A stretch of DNA of 64,000 nucleotides from Deinococcus aerius (GCF_002897375.1 NZ_BFAG01000012.1:1-64000), one strand, 5' to 3'; positions 50,567 through 60,979 are shown, counted from the stretch's first letter. The notes: generated from the letters alone by a model not told the origin. Numbers and translations are program-made.

Positions 50567-51522
50567 CGCTCACGATTCGGCCCATCCGCGATCCCGAGTG
50601 GGAGGCCGCCGCCCGGCTGTGGACCCTCGCCGTGCCGCACGACCCCTTCAGCGCGGGGGACTTTTGCAAACGTGCCGCCGAGCAGGAGGGGTGGGGCTAC
50701 ACGGCCTTCACCCTCGCGGCGCTGGAGGGGGAGGAGGTCGTGGGCCTCGCCTCGGTGTACCAGAACCCCGGCATGTACCACCCGCACCGCTTCGTGCTGG
50801 AACTCGCCGTTCACCCGGGGCGGCAGGGGAGGGGAGTGGGCGGAGTGCTGTGGGAGGCGACGCGGGCGGAACTCGTCCGGCACGGGGCGCAGGCCGTCCG
50901 CACGAGCGCCCGGGAGGATCACCCCCTCGCCCCCGGCTTCCTCGCCCGGCGCGGGTTTGTGGCGGGGAATCGGTATTTCACGAGTGCCCTCGACCTCTCC
51001 ACCTTCGACGACGGGACTTACCGGGTTCTGGAAGAGCGGCTGGCCCGGCAGGGCGTGCGCGTCCGCAGCCTGCGCGAGTTGCGGGAGGCCGGAGAGCCCG
51101 ACCTCCCCGCCCGTCTCCATGCCCTGATGAGCGACGTGCGCCGGGACGTGCCCCGCTCCGAGCCCGCCACGCCGCTGAGCCGTGAGGTGTTCGAGGAAGC
51201 GGTTCTCGGCGACCCCGGCCTGCTCCCGGAGGCCTACCTGATCGCCGAGGACGCGGGCGGCGCGTGGGTCGGCCAGACCACCCTCTTCCGCACCGAGGCG
51301 AGCCCCGACCTGCTCACCGGCCTGACGGGCGTGACGCGGGAGGCGCGCGGGCAGGGGGTCGCCACGCTGCTCAAAGTCCACGCCCTGCGCGTGGCCCGAA
51401 CCCTCGGCGTCCCCGCCGTCCGCACCGACAACGCGAGCGACAATGCGCCCATGCTCGCCATCAATGACCGCCTGGGCTTCGTGCGGGACCCGGCGAGCGT
51501 GAGCTACCGGCTGGAGTTCTGA
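50563..51522 (+). CDS. Two-domain GNAT acetyltransferase, copy 3 of 3
   Basis: A 319-aa paralogue. N-terminal half: ELAVHPGRQGRGVGGVLWEA and FLARRGFVAGNRYFTSALDL. C-terminal half: TGVTREARGQGVATLLKVHA and INDRLGFVRDPASVSYRLEF. The ATG overlaps the preceding stop by ATGA. The order of conserved blocks is the same in all three copies, pointing to tandem duplication followed by strong divergence. Confidence 0.88.
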   Translation: MTLTIRPIRDPEWEAAARLWTLAVPHDPFSAGDFCKRAAEQEGWGYTAFTLAALEGEEVVGLASVYQNPGMYHPHRFVLELAVHPGRQGRGVGGVLWEATRAELVRHGAQAVRTSAREDHPLAPGFLARRGFVAGNRYFTSALDLSTFDDGTYRVLEERLARQGVRVRSLRELREAGEPDLPARLHALMSDVRRDVPRSEPATPLSREVFEEAVLGDPGLLPEAYLIAEDAGGAWVGQTTLFRTEASPDLLTGLTGVTREARGQGVATLLKVHALRVARTLGVPAVRTDNASDNAPMLAINDRLGFVRDPASVSYRLEF

Positions 51523-51574
51523 AGTTCCGGGGCGATACTCGGGGCGTGATCTCTCTCCCCCTCCCTTCCGGCCC

Positions 51575-52267
51575 ATGCTGCTGAGCCTCGACTGGGACGC
51601 CTTCAGCGGCACGCGCGAACTCGTGTTCGACGCGCCGATCTGGGGCACCCGCGACCGCGAGCCCGACCGGCTGGAGGCGTGGCGGGAACGGGCGCGTAAA
51701 CGTGACCCGGGGGCGCCCGGCTGGACGGCCCTGGACGCTGACTTCCCCCTCTACCCCGGCTGGGAAGGGCTGGAACGCTACGCCGGGATTCCGGCCACCG
51801 TGACCCTCACCCACGCGGACGCCTGGACCTGGCTCGAAGCCTTTCCGGGTCAGGACGTGCTCAACGTGGACAGCCACTACGACCTCGCCAGCCTCAGCGG
51901 GGACGCGGGGAGGGTCAGGCCCGGGAACTGGGCGGGGCTGGGGCTGCGGGCGGGGCTCATCCGGCGCTACACGTGTCTTTATCCCGACTGGCACGCGGGG
52001 TTGCCCGTGGCGGAGGGGTTTGACCTGGCGCGAACCTGGGATGAGGTCGCGTCCCTGTTGCCCCCCGAGGTGCTGGAACGGGTGACCCTCCGGCGTATGG
52101 ACGACCCCGGCGCGGGCCTCCCCGACCCGGCCCGGGTCACCGCCGTCCTGCTCGTGCAGTCGCCCGCGTGGACGAGTCCGGCGCACGATCCCGTCTTTTT
52201 CGGGCTGGCCCGTACCCTGCGCGCCGTGCCCCTCACCCCGCCGCTTTCCCGCTCAGGATCGGCCTGA
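51575..52267 (+). CDS. Hypothetical protein with arginase-like motifs
   Basis: A 230-aa protein. LLSLDWDAFSGTRELVFDAP at the N terminus and VLNVDSHYDLASL mid-protein resemble the metal-binding Asp/His motifs (DxHxD-like) of arginase/deacetylase-fold proteins, but the full metal set is not evident, so this is tentative. No Shine-Dalgarno site precedes the ATG. A GTG at 51546, preceded by GATACT at 6 nt, opens a 12-codon frame that ends across this ATG and could couple translation. It lies 52 bp after the GNAT trio. Confidence 0.65.
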   Translation: MLLSLDWDAFSGTRELVFDAPIWGTRDREPDRLEAWRERARKRDPGAPGWTALDADFPLYPGWEGLERYAGIPATVTLTHADAWTWLEAFPGQDVLNVDSHYDLASLSGDAGRVRPGNWAGLGLRAGLIRRYTCLYPDWHAGLPVAEGFDLARTWDEVASLLPPEVLERVTLRRMDDPGAGLPDPARVTAVLLVQSPAWTSPAHDPVFFGLARTLRAVPLTPPLSRSGSA

Positions 52268-52346
52268 CCCCATTTCCCCGTCCACTGGACCTGCTACCCT
52301 CGGCGCTGGCCCGTGACCTGTCCTGTCGCTGCGGCCGGAGGACGCC

Positions 52347-52888
<542 letters not shown>

Positions 52889-52892
<4 letters not shown>

Positions 52893-53254
52893 GTGACGCC
52901 GCCCCGCTGCTGAAGACGATTGCCAACGCGAGGCCGGGCCTGCCCACGGTCGTCGAGCACATCCTGCACCTGCCCGAGCTGTGCCCTGCCAGCCATAACC
53001 CGGTGCCCGGCAGCACCCTGACGCTGAGGTATGCGGCGGGCGAGCGGCTGCTGGAACTCTTCAGCCTGGACACCTACATCGACGCCTTTGTCGCGCACCC
53101 CGTCGTGCGGGATATGGAGCTGTTCGTGCAGACGGTCGCCCAGGACGCCGCGAACGCCGCCGGAGTCGAGGTGACCGCCACCGCCGACGTTCGCCTGCAC
53201 CGGGTGCGGCAGGGACAGCGCGTGACGGTCGTGGCGGCGCCCGAGTTGCCGTGA
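52889..53254 (+). CDS. QueF-like T-fold protein lacking the catalytic Asp
   Basis: A 121-aa protein whose centre reads LCPASHNPVPGSTLTL, aligning with the QueF active site CLITHQPDWGS of E. coli: the thioimide-forming Cys (Cys32), the T/S-H-Q/N-P block and GS are kept, but the Asp seven residues after the Cys is Val39. LLELFSLDTYIDAF resembles the QueF E(S/L)K(S/A)xKxY substrate/NADPH motif with changes. QueF reduces preQ0 to preQ1; this protein may be an altered or inactive relative. The GTG start overlaps the transporter stop (GTGA). Family assignment is by eye. Confidence 0.6.
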
Positions 53255-53282
53255 GGGGCGGTCCGGTCGAGTACGCTGGTGC

Positions 53283-53462
53283 ATGGCGGACTCTTTCCTG
53301 AACCGTGTGGTGAAGTGGGTGGAGAAGAGGCGGGGCGCGGCCCCATCACCCCGCCGCCCGAACGACGAGGACGACGGCGTGGGCGTTCCGGTGCCCACCG
53401 GGCCGCGTCCACGGCGGGGTGGGGCGAAGGCCAGGCCGCCGCAGGAGCCGGTCCAGAAATGA
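53283..53462 (+). CDS. Small basic hypothetical protein
   Basis: A 59-aa product starting MADSFLNRVVKWVEKRRGAA with an amphipathic N-terminal helix, then a Pro/Arg/Gly-rich disordered tail (PTGPRPRRGGAKARP). TACGCT lies 5 nt before the ATG, fitting a leaderless start. A good terminator follows at once. Unknown function; moderate support. Confidence 0.55.
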   Translation: MADSFLNRVVKWVEKRRGAAPSPRRPNDEDDGVGVPVPTGPRPRRGGAKARPPQEPVQK

Positions 53463-53467
53463 GGAGA

Positions 53468-53501
53468 GCGGGGCAGCCTTCAAGGTGTGGCTGCCCCGCC
53501 C
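53468..53501. terminator. Bidirectional terminator
   Basis: Perfect 11-bp arms GCGGGGCAGCC and GGCTGCCCCGC with a 10-nt loop between convergent genes. Confidence 0.75.
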
Positions 53502-53511
53502 TCTTGCCCTG

Positions 53512-54657
53512 TCAAAGCCCGAGCATCCCCCAGTAGGCCGCCACCAGGCCCCCGCCCCAGATCAGCGCGACGACCGCGCCCAGGGCGAGGTACGGGCCGA
53601 ACTTCACCCGGTTCTCGCTCCTCAGGGCGAGTTGCACCAGGCCCAGCACCGCGCCGGCCACCACCGCCACGACGAGCGCGACGAGCAGCCGCTCCCACCC
53701 CAGGAACACGCCGATCACGGCGGCCAGTTTCACGTCCCCGAAGCCCATCGCCGAGGGGTCGAAGGGGGCGTCCGCTTCCGACTCCGGCTCGCGGCGCAGC
53801 CACCAGTACACGCCCGCCACGAGGGCCGCGGCGCCCGCGGCGGCCAGGGCGCCCTGCACCATCAGGATCAGGCCGGGACCGAAGCCCGTGCCCCCCAGCG
53901 CCACGCTGACGAGAAAGCCGCCTAGGGTGACGAGCTCGGGAATGCGGACCACCCGCCGAGAGGCGAGGTTCAGGGCCGCCGAGGCGAGCGCCGCCGCCAG
54001 CCCCCACCATGGCCCCAGCCAGGCGCCCGCGAGCAGGGCCAGGGCAATCTGCTGGTAGCCGGTGGGCTGCTCGGGGTACTGGCGCTCCCGGAAGCGCCGC
54101 AACACCCACGACCCGATCAGGTCGATGGTCACGAGCAGGCCCGCCCCCAGCAGCGCCCCCTGCACGGCGCCCGCGAGGGTGGGCAGGCCGCCCGCCTCCG
54201 CCGCCCCCGAGCGGGTGTTGAGCCACGCGAGCGCGAGGCCCAGCGCCACGCCGGGCAGCGTCAACTCGTCGGGGATGGTGTACGTGTCGAGGTCGATGGC
54301 GCTCGCCACGAGGAGCAGTGTGAACAGCAGCATCAGCCCCAGGGTGCCCGCCCCGAAGGTCGTGAGGGGAAACAGCGCCGCGATGGCTGCGTAGCCCGCG
54401 CCCGTCAGCAGCTCGACCACCGGATACCGCGCCTTGATGGGCGCCCGGCAGTAGCGGCACCGCCCCCCCAGCCCCAACCACGAGACGACGGGCACGAGGT
54501 CCAGGGGAGAAAGGCGGTGGTCGCACTTCGGGCAGTGGCTGGGCGGGAAGGCGACGCTCTCCCCGCGCGGCAGACGCCAGATCAGCACGTTCGAGAACGA
54601 CCCGACCAGCAGGCCGAACACGCCAGCGAACACCACGAGAAGAACGTCAGGGCTCAC
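53512..54657 (-). CDS. pilD: Type IV prepilin peptidase / N-methyltransferase
   Basis: Inner-membrane aspartic protease that cleaves and methylates prepilin-like proteins for type IV pili and DNA uptake. The 381-aa protein has the N-terminal cytoplasmic zinc domain HCPKCDHRLSPLDLVPVVSW with CRYCRAPIKARYP (CxxC pair), and the two catalytic Asp motifs DLDTYTIPDELTLPG and MGFGDVKLAAVIG. About eight membrane segments are visible, and a long Ala-rich insertion makes it larger than the usual 250-290 aa. The GTG start follows TAGACT by 6 nt. No pilin genes are adjacent. Confidence 0.93.
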   Translation of the reverse strand: MSPDVLLVVFAGVFGLLVGSFSNVLIWRLPRGESVAFPPSHCPKCDHRLSPLDLVPVVSWLGLGGRCRYCRAPIKARYPVVELLTGAGYAAIAALFPLTTFGAGTLGLMLLFTLLLVASAIDLDTYTIPDELTLPGVALGLALAWLNTRSGAAEAGGLPTLAGAVQGALLGAGLLVTIDLIGSWVLRRFRERQYPEQPTGYQQIALALLAGAWLGPWWGLAAALASAALNLASRRVVRIPELVTLGGFLVSVALGGTGFGPGLILMVQGALAAAGAAALVAGVYWWLRREPESEADAPFDPSAMGFGDVKLAAVIGVFLGWERLLVALVVAVVAGAVLGLVQLALRSENRVKFGPYLALGAVVALIWGGGLVAAYWGMLGL

Positions 54658-54663
54658 GGGCAG

Positions 54664-54669
54664 AGTCTA
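54664..54669 (-). promoter_or_regulatory. -10 element for leaderless pilD
   Basis: Minus strand TAGACT followed by 6 nt and the GTG at 54657. Confidence 0.55.
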
Positions 54670-54768
54670 GGGTGCCTGACCTGACAGGGACCTCGCAAAC
54701 TCCCCGGGGGGCAGGGGCGGCCCGTCGTCCTCGGGAGAGCCGTGCCGGTCCTGGCCGGGCGTGTTCTC

Positions 54769-56121
54769 TTAGGGCGAAGGGAGATCGCCCTGGGGATTCC
54801 CCAGATCGACCAGGCATACTTCGGCGTAGCCCGCCGTGGGTTTGCGGCCGTCGATGGCGATGGAGGCCTCCAGGGGCGTCCGCCCGACCGAGGCCAGGCT
54901 GTAGAAGTCGTTGCGGCTGCCCCGGAAGTAGTCGGCCGACACGCGCCAGTTCTCCCAGCGCATGGGCGAGCCGTCCGTGTACTTCCCCCGCACCTCCAGG
55001 TAGTTGGTGGTCTCGTTCGTGTGGATGTGGACCAGTTTTCTGGCGTCCGTCTGGGGAAGCGTGCCGAAGCTGATCTTCTCCTGCCCGGCGGGAAAGTCTA
55101 CCCGCGCGAGCCGCGTCCTGTCGGTGCAGGAGAGCAGCGCCGCCGTGGCCTGGTTGTAATCGAAGGCGTTGTTGGAGAGCCAGCCCATAAAGGGGACGAC
55201 GATGAATTTGGGCAGTTTTTCCCTCACCCCGGGATCGGCCAGGTAGCCGTAGAGGGACAGCAAGGGCCCGGCCCCCGCCGAGGAGTAGTTGACCGTGTTC
55301 AGCCCGGTTTTGTATTCCAGCAAGGGACCGAAGTTGCTGTCGGGGAACCCCTGGCCGAAGCTGTCCCCGAAGATGCCGACGACGGCATCCTCATCGCCCA
55401 GCAGGGACTCGTCCTCCTGCTCGTAGCGGGCCTGGTAGCTCGTCATCTTGGGCAGCTTCTGCCCGCAGACACTCTCGAAACGGTTGCCGTAGGAGCCGGT
55501 AAAGGAGCTGCCCCCCGTAAAGGTGAGTGTTCCCTTCTTGGTGGGCAGCGTCCACTGCCGGGCCTTGATGATCCCGGCTATCAGCTCCGCCGTCTCCTCG
55601 GCCGCCTTCTCCGCGCCCGAGGTGGTCCAGTGGTGGTCGCGCGGGTAGAAGAAATCCTCGCCGCGGGCGCCGGGCTTGAATGCCAGGATGTCGGGCAGCA
55701 GGTCGACGACGTGGGCGCCCGTTCCCCGGGCGGACGCGATCATCTGTTCCCAGCTCTGCACGAACTTCTGGCTGGAGAAGTCGAGCCGCGGGTAAGCGGT
55801 CAGGTCCAGGCCCCCCGCGTACTTGATGGCCCGGGAGGGGACGGGGACGAGGATGAGTTCAGAACCCCGTGCCCGGAAAGCGTTGACGAGGAGGGTGAGC
55901 TGGCCCGCGCCCTTGAACTCATAGGTGTCCTGAAACTCGGGGCTCTCGAAGATAAAGCCATTCTTGCCGAACAGCTCGAAACTCCCCTTGCCGTCGTAGT
56001 CGCTGGACTTGGCGCAGCCCTGAAGGGGAGGGGTCTCGCTGGCCCGGGCGGGCATCTCCTGGGCGGCGCCGAGCCCGGCGAGCAGCAGGCCGGAAGACAG
56101 AAGGAATCCTGGAATAGTCAT
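54769..56121 (-). CDS. AlgX-like exported SGNH O-acetyltransferase
   Basis: A 450-aa exported protein with a signal peptide (MTIPGFLLSSGLLLAGLGAA). It resembles AlgX/AlgJ: DYDGKGSFELFGKNGFIFES, ELILVPVPSRAIKYAGG, the Asp-His motif FYPRDHHWTTSGAEKAAEET and the Ser nucleophile block VVGIFGDSFGQGFPDSNFGP (GDSF). The C-terminal 100 residues could be a carbohydrate-binding part. In alginate systems these enzymes move acetyl groups to the polymer in the periplasm. The ATG overlaps the stop of the AlgJ-like gene by 4 nt. It is the last gene of a four-gene operon. Confidence 0.87.
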   Translation of the reverse strand: MTIPGFLLSSGLLLAGLGAAQEMPARASETPPLQGCAKSSDYDGKGSFELFGKNGFIFESPEFQDTYEFKGAGQLTLLVNAFRARGSELILVPVPSRAIKYAGGLDLTAYPRLDFSSQKFVQSWEQMIASARGTGAHVVDLLPDILAFKPGARGEDFFYPRDHHWTTSGAEKAAEETAELIAGIIKARQWTLPTKKGTLTFTGGSSFTGSYGNRFESVCGQKLPKMTSYQARYEQEDESLLGDEDAVVGIFGDSFGQGFPDSNFGPLLEYKTGLNTVNYSSAGAGPLLSLYGYLADPGVREKLPKFIVVPFMGWLSNNAFDYNQATAALLSCTDRTRLARVDFPAGQEKISFGTLPQTDARKLVHIHTNETTNYLEVRGKYTDGSPMRWENWRVSADYFRGSRNDFYSLASVGRTPLEASIAIDGRKPTAGYAEVCLVDLGNPQGDLPSP

Positions 56122-57296
56122 GTTGCTCCTTGGGCGGGGGGTGTGCCGGGAGTCTCCCGGGCGTGTGGGGCGGCTCCGGCACTGTCCAGCTCCGGGTAGT
56201 TGACCCTCAGGTACCGTTCGGGAATCTCCCAGATGACGACCCGGGGGGGCGTGGAGGTGCGTTCCGGGCTCCGCAGGTAGTCGCGCATGGGCAGGAAAGG
56301 CCCGCGCCCCTGATCGGCGACGTTGAGGACCTCGGTGCCCAGCGCCTGCTGGAGCTGCCCGGCGAAGTCCCAGACATTGGCCGAACTCGGCGCGCTGTAG
56401 CTTGTCCCCACCAGCGTGACGGCGATGCCCTCGTCGCCCAGTAGGCCGCCGCCGCCGTCCAGCCGCTCGGTCGACCGTGCCCGGACCCAGTCGGAGGTGG
56501 ACGGCGCCCGCTCGACACCCGGCAGGTAGCGCAGCAGGTCCCCCGGGTAGAGTGCCGGGGCCGCCCGCGCCCCCCTGAATTCCCCCGCGGGCAACTCCAG
56601 CCCAAGTGAGCGCACCCGCGAGGCGACCGTCCGGGCCGCCACGCCCGCCCCATCGGGAGTCCAGTGGGTATCCGTGCGGAAGAACAGGTTGGGACTGCCC
56701 CCCGCCGCCGCCCGCCGCAGCGCCGCGTAGAGGTCGGGGGCGACGATTCCCTCGGCCTCCAGCCCCCGCCGGAAGGTCTCGTACTCCGGGGTCTTGCTCG
56801 CCGGGACGCGGGCGCCCCCCAGGTGCGACGAATACAGCCGGGCCTTGGCCGGAATCAGCGCTACCACGAGCCGCGCGCCGTCCCGCGCCAACTCGCGCCG
56901 CACCTGATCCACGTACCTCAGCTTGTCCCGCACCTCGCGGGCGTCGGTCGGTGCGGTCTCGAATTCCTCACTCGTGTACAGCCAGCCGTCCCGGCCCACC
57001 ACGGCCCCCGGCTGGGCCTCCCCGAAGAGGCGGTATCCCACGCCGCCCCACAGGTCCAGGGCGGGGCGGCGCCAGGGGACACCGGCGTCCAGGCCCTTCT
57101 CGTAGGCGGCGGTCCACTCGCCGGCCCTGACGTTCTGGTCCCGGGGCAGGGTGCGCGCCCCCGGCGAGGTCAGGGCCAGCAGGGCGCCCGCCCCCAGCAC
57201 GGCCAGGAGGAACAGGCCGGGGAGCCAGTGGAGCACCGCGGGAACGGCGTGTCTCTGACCGTCGTTTTTGACGTGATCCCGCGCGAATTCGGTCAC
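56118..57296 (-). CDS. AlgJ/AlgX-like membrane-anchored SGNH O-acetyltransferase
   Basis: A 392-aa protein with one N-terminal membrane anchor (LHWLPGLFLLAVLGAGALLA) and a periplasmic SGNH-type domain: GRDGWLYTSEEFE, GARLVVALIPAKARLYSSHL and NLFFRTDTHWTPDGAGVAAR (Asp-His). The Ser region reads VTLVGTSYSAPSSANV, so Asp of GDSxS is Thr while the Ser is kept, as in some AlgJ proteins. It starts with GTG 9 bp after the AlgI-like gene with GAGGT upstream, and overlaps the next gene. Confidence 0.86.
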   Translation of the reverse strand: MTEFARDHVKNDGQRHAVPAVLHWLPGLFLLAVLGAGALLALTSPGARTLPRDQNVRAGEWTAAYEKGLDAGVPWRRPALDLWGGVGYRLFGEAQPGAVVGRDGWLYTSEEFETAPTDAREVRDKLRYVDQVRRELARDGARLVVALIPAKARLYSSHLGGARVPASKTPEYETFRRGLEAEGIVAPDLYAALRRAAAGGSPNLFFRTDTHWTPDGAGVAARTVASRVRSLGLELPAGEFRGARAAPALYPGDLLRYLPGVERAPSTSDWVRARSTERLDGGGGLLGDEGIAVTLVGTSYSAPSSANVWDFAGQLQQALGTEVLNVADQGRGPFLPMRDYLRSPERTSTPPRVVIWEIPERYLRVNYPELDSAGAAPHARETPGTPPAQGAT

Positions 57297-57305
57297 GAGC
57301 CGACC

Positions 57306-58724
57306 TCAGAACTGGAAGTAGAGAAAGGGCGTGTAGGACTGGGCGCTGAGCTTGAGGATCGCCAGCACGAAGAGGGGCAGCAGGGCGGTGGTGGCCGCCA
57401 CCGCGAGACGGGGGCGCAGCAGGCGGCTGCCCACATCGCCCACCCGCTCACCCCAGACCGGGGCCACGTAGACCAGCACGGCGGCGACGAGCATCGTGAC
57501 GAGTTCGCTGGGCCGCACCTGCCAGGCCAGCGTGTCGGAGAGCCCCGCGCCGTTGAGCCCCACCATTCCCCGGTACATCCCGAAGGCGTCCGCCACGTTG
57601 TCCGCCCGGAACATCACCCATCCCAGGATCACCAGGAGCATCGTCCCGGGAATGGTGAGCCACGCGGGGGAGGGCCGCCAGAGCCCCGCCTCCTTCATCC
57701 GGCGCTCGGTGGCGAGCAGGCCGCCGTGCCACATGCCCCACAGCAGGAAGGTCCAGTTGGCCCCGTGCCACAGCCCCCCCAGCACCATCGTCAGGAAGAG
57801 GTTGAGGTAGGTCCGCGCCCGTCCCTTGCGGTTGCCGCCCAGGCCGATGTACAGGTACTCGCGCAGCCAGGAACTCAGGCTCATGTGCCAGCGCCGCCAG
57901 AACTCGGTGATCGAGCGCGAGATGTAGGGGTGGTTGAAGTTCTCGGGGAACTTGAAGCCCATCATGGCCGCCAAGCCAATTGCCATGTCCGAGTACCCGC
58001 TGAAGTCGAAGTAGAGCTGGAGGGTGTAGGCGAGAGCGCCCAGCCAACTGTCGGCCAGCGTGGGGTTGGGCTGGTTGAAGGCGGCGGTGACGAGCGGGGC
58101 GATGGAGTCGGCGATCAGGACCTTCTTGGCAAAGCCGGTCATGAAGCGGGTGGCCCCGTAGCTGAACCCCTCCAGGGTGTGGGTGCGGTGCCGGAACTGG
58201 TCGGCGAGCAGGTTGTACTTCAGCACCGGCCCGGCGATCAGGTGCGGGAACAGGGCTATAAAGGCGGCGAAGTCCAGCAGGTTGTGAGTGGGCGGTTCCT
58301 CCCGGCGGTACACGTCCACCAGGTAGCTGATGGCGTGGAAGATGAAGAACGACAAGCCGATGGGGAGCAGGATGGGCGCCCAGGCGAAGGGGGCGAAACC
58401 CAGGCTGGTCACCACCGCATTGAAGCTCTCGACGCCGAAGTTCGCGTACTTGAAGTACCCGAGCGCCCCCAGGTTCAATGCGACCGCGACGGCCAGAATC
58501 TGGAAGCGCCGCCTTCCCTCGGCCCGCCCCAGGGCGAGCGCGAAGACGTACGCGGCCAGGGTCACGCCGACCAGCAGCCACAGGAAGTCCAGCCGCCACC
58601 ACCCGTACAGGGCGTAGCTGCCCACCAGAATCCACCCCGAGCGCCAGCGGAAGGGCAGCAGGTAATACACCACCAGGAAGGCGGGCAGGAACAGAAAGAG
58701 AAAGACGTTGCTGCTGAAAACCAC
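57306..58724 (-). CDS. MBOAT family O-acyltransferase (AlgI-like)
   Basis: A 472-aa polytopic membrane protein that should pass acetyl groups across the inner membrane for glycan acetylation. It starts VFSSNVFLFLFLPAFLVVYY and has the MBOAT core: FAAFIALFPHLIAGPVLKYN, YFDFSGYSDMAIGLAAMMGF, FWRRWHMSLSSWLREYLYIG and the catalytic His in VLGGLWHGANWTFLLWG. GGGGG lies 5 nt before the GTG start. It follows algF and precedes the AlgJ-like gene, the order of alginate acetylation operons rearranged. Confidence 0.93.
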   Translation of the reverse strand: MVFSSNVFLFLFLPAFLVVYYLLPFRWRSGWILVGSYALYGWWRLDFLWLLVGVTLAAYVFALALGRAEGRRRFQILAVAVALNLGALGYFKYANFGVESFNAVVTSLGFAPFAWAPILLPIGLSFFIFHAISYLVDVYRREEPPTHNLLDFAAFIALFPHLIAGPVLKYNLLADQFRHRTHTLEGFSYGATRFMTGFAKKVLIADSIAPLVTAAFNQPNPTLADSWLGALAYTLQLYFDFSGYSDMAIGLAAMMGFKFPENFNHPYISRSITEFWRRWHMSLSSWLREYLYIGLGGNRKGRARTYLNLFLTMVLGGLWHGANWTFLLWGMWHGGLLATERRMKEAGLWRPSPAWLTIPGTMLLVILGWVMFRADNVADAFGMYRGMVGLNGAGLSDTLAWQVRPSELVTMLVAAVLVYVAPVWGERVGDVGSRLLRPRLAVAATTALLPLFVLAILKLSAQSYTPFLYFQF

Positions 58725-58733
58725 GTCTGCCCC

Positions 58734-59330
58734 CTAGCGGGTGGTCGTGCTCGCCGTCAGGGTGGTTCCCCCGTCTGTCACCACGATGGCGTACGCCTTG
58801 CCGCGCTCCAGCCGGACCGCCTTCATCACGTTCAGGCTCCTGGGCCCGGCGAAGGTCGCCAGGTCCACGGTGATGCCGTTCACGGCCCGGTTGCCGCTCT
58901 CGCCCGGCTTCACGCCCTGAATCACGGTGGTCTTGCCATCCGCCGTTTTCAGGTCCACGCTGGGAAGGCTGCTGAGGTTGTATACCACCAGCAGGGCCTT
59001 GGCGCGGTTGTCGGCGGGGGCGTCGGGCAGCAGGCTCAGCTTGCCGCCGTGCAGGACCACCGTGTAGAACTTGCCCGCCTCGACCCTGAACTTCTGGCTG
59101 GCGGCACCGGCCCGGACGCTCACGTCGCCCTGGGGAATCACCACATAGGTGCTGACCGCCCCCTTGTCCGCCACCACGCTGCGGGTCCCGAGCGTGGCCG
59201 CCGGAGCACCCGCGACACGCACGAAGGCACTGTTGCTGGGGGGTGCCGGGTCGTACAGCCCCTCCTGTTGTGCGGCAGACGTGGAGAGCGTCGCCATGAC
59301 GAGCATGGCCGCGAGAGGCTGTCTGGGCAT
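58734..59330 (-). CDS. AlgF-like exported polysaccharide acetylation protein
   Basis: A 198-aa secreted protein with a short signal peptide (MPRQPLAAMLVMATLSTSAA) and the AlgF mark GLYDPAPPSNSAFVRVAG just after it; two beta-rich repeats follow. In alginate producers AlgF is a periplasmic adaptor that links AlgI/AlgJ to AlgX. The start follows TACCCT by 6 nt and so is leaderless. It is the first gene of the four-gene set and is 9 bp from the MBOAT gene. Confidence 0.85.
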   Translation of the reverse strand: MPRQPLAAMLVMATLSTSAAQQEGLYDPAPPSNSAFVRVAGAPAATLGTRSVVADKGAVSTYVVIPQGDVSVRAGAASQKFRVEAGKFYTVVLHGGKLSLLPDAPADNRAKALLVVYNLSSLPSVDLKTADGKTTVIQGVKPGESGNRAVNGITVDLATFAGPRSLNVMKAVRLERGKAYAIVVTDGGTTLTASTTTR

Positions 59331-59336
59331 GGGCTC

Positions 59337-59342
59337 AGGGTA
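59337..59342 (-). promoter_or_regulatory. -10 element for the leaderless O-acetylation operon
   Basis: Minus strand TACCCT followed by 6 nt and the ATG at 59330. Confidence 0.55.
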
Positions 59343-59364
59343 GGTATCCGGCGCTACCAAAACG

Positions 59365-59394
59365 TAAAAGGGAGGCCCGGATGACCTCCCCTTT
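59365..59394 (-). terminator. Terminator of rimO
   Basis: Minus strand AAAGGGGAGG and CCTCCCTTTT form a stem with a 9-nt loop ending in TTTT, between rimO and algF. Confidence 0.75.
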
Positions 59395-59409
59395 CAGACC
59401 TTGATTCGC

Positions 59410-60876
<1,467 letters not shown>

Positions 60877-60886
60877 CTGTATTCCT

Positions 60887-60910
60887 CCACGCGGGCGCAC
60901 CGCCGCGTGG
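60887..60910 (-). promoter_or_regulatory. Leader hairpin abutting the rimO ribosome binding site
   Basis: Perfect inverted repeat CCACGCGG / CCGCGTGG with an 8-nt loop. On the minus strand the second arm ends in GTGG, sharing its last bases with GTGGAGG, the rimO Shine-Dalgarno, so it could limit ribosome access. Confidence 0.5.
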
Positions 60911-60940
60911 GAACACGCCGGGTGCGAGACTCGACCGAGC

Positions 60941-60946
60941 AGTGTA
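60941..60946 (-). promoter_or_regulatory. Possible -10 of rimO
   Basis: Minus strand TACACT about 65 nt before the rimO ATG; would give a leader containing the hairpin. Confidence 0.35.
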
Positions 60947-60979
60947 CAGGGTGGGGGCGGGTGGAGGTTAGGATAGGCG

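Noticed and set aside
52268..52346. preQ1 riboswitch before the transporter gene
   Set aside because: I looked for a preQ1-I type hairpin plus A-rich tail; the 79 bp is GC-rich and lacks it.
56664..59384. 906-aa plus-strand open frame
   Set aside because: Antisense to the acetylation operon; no family motifs and composition typical of a shadow frame.
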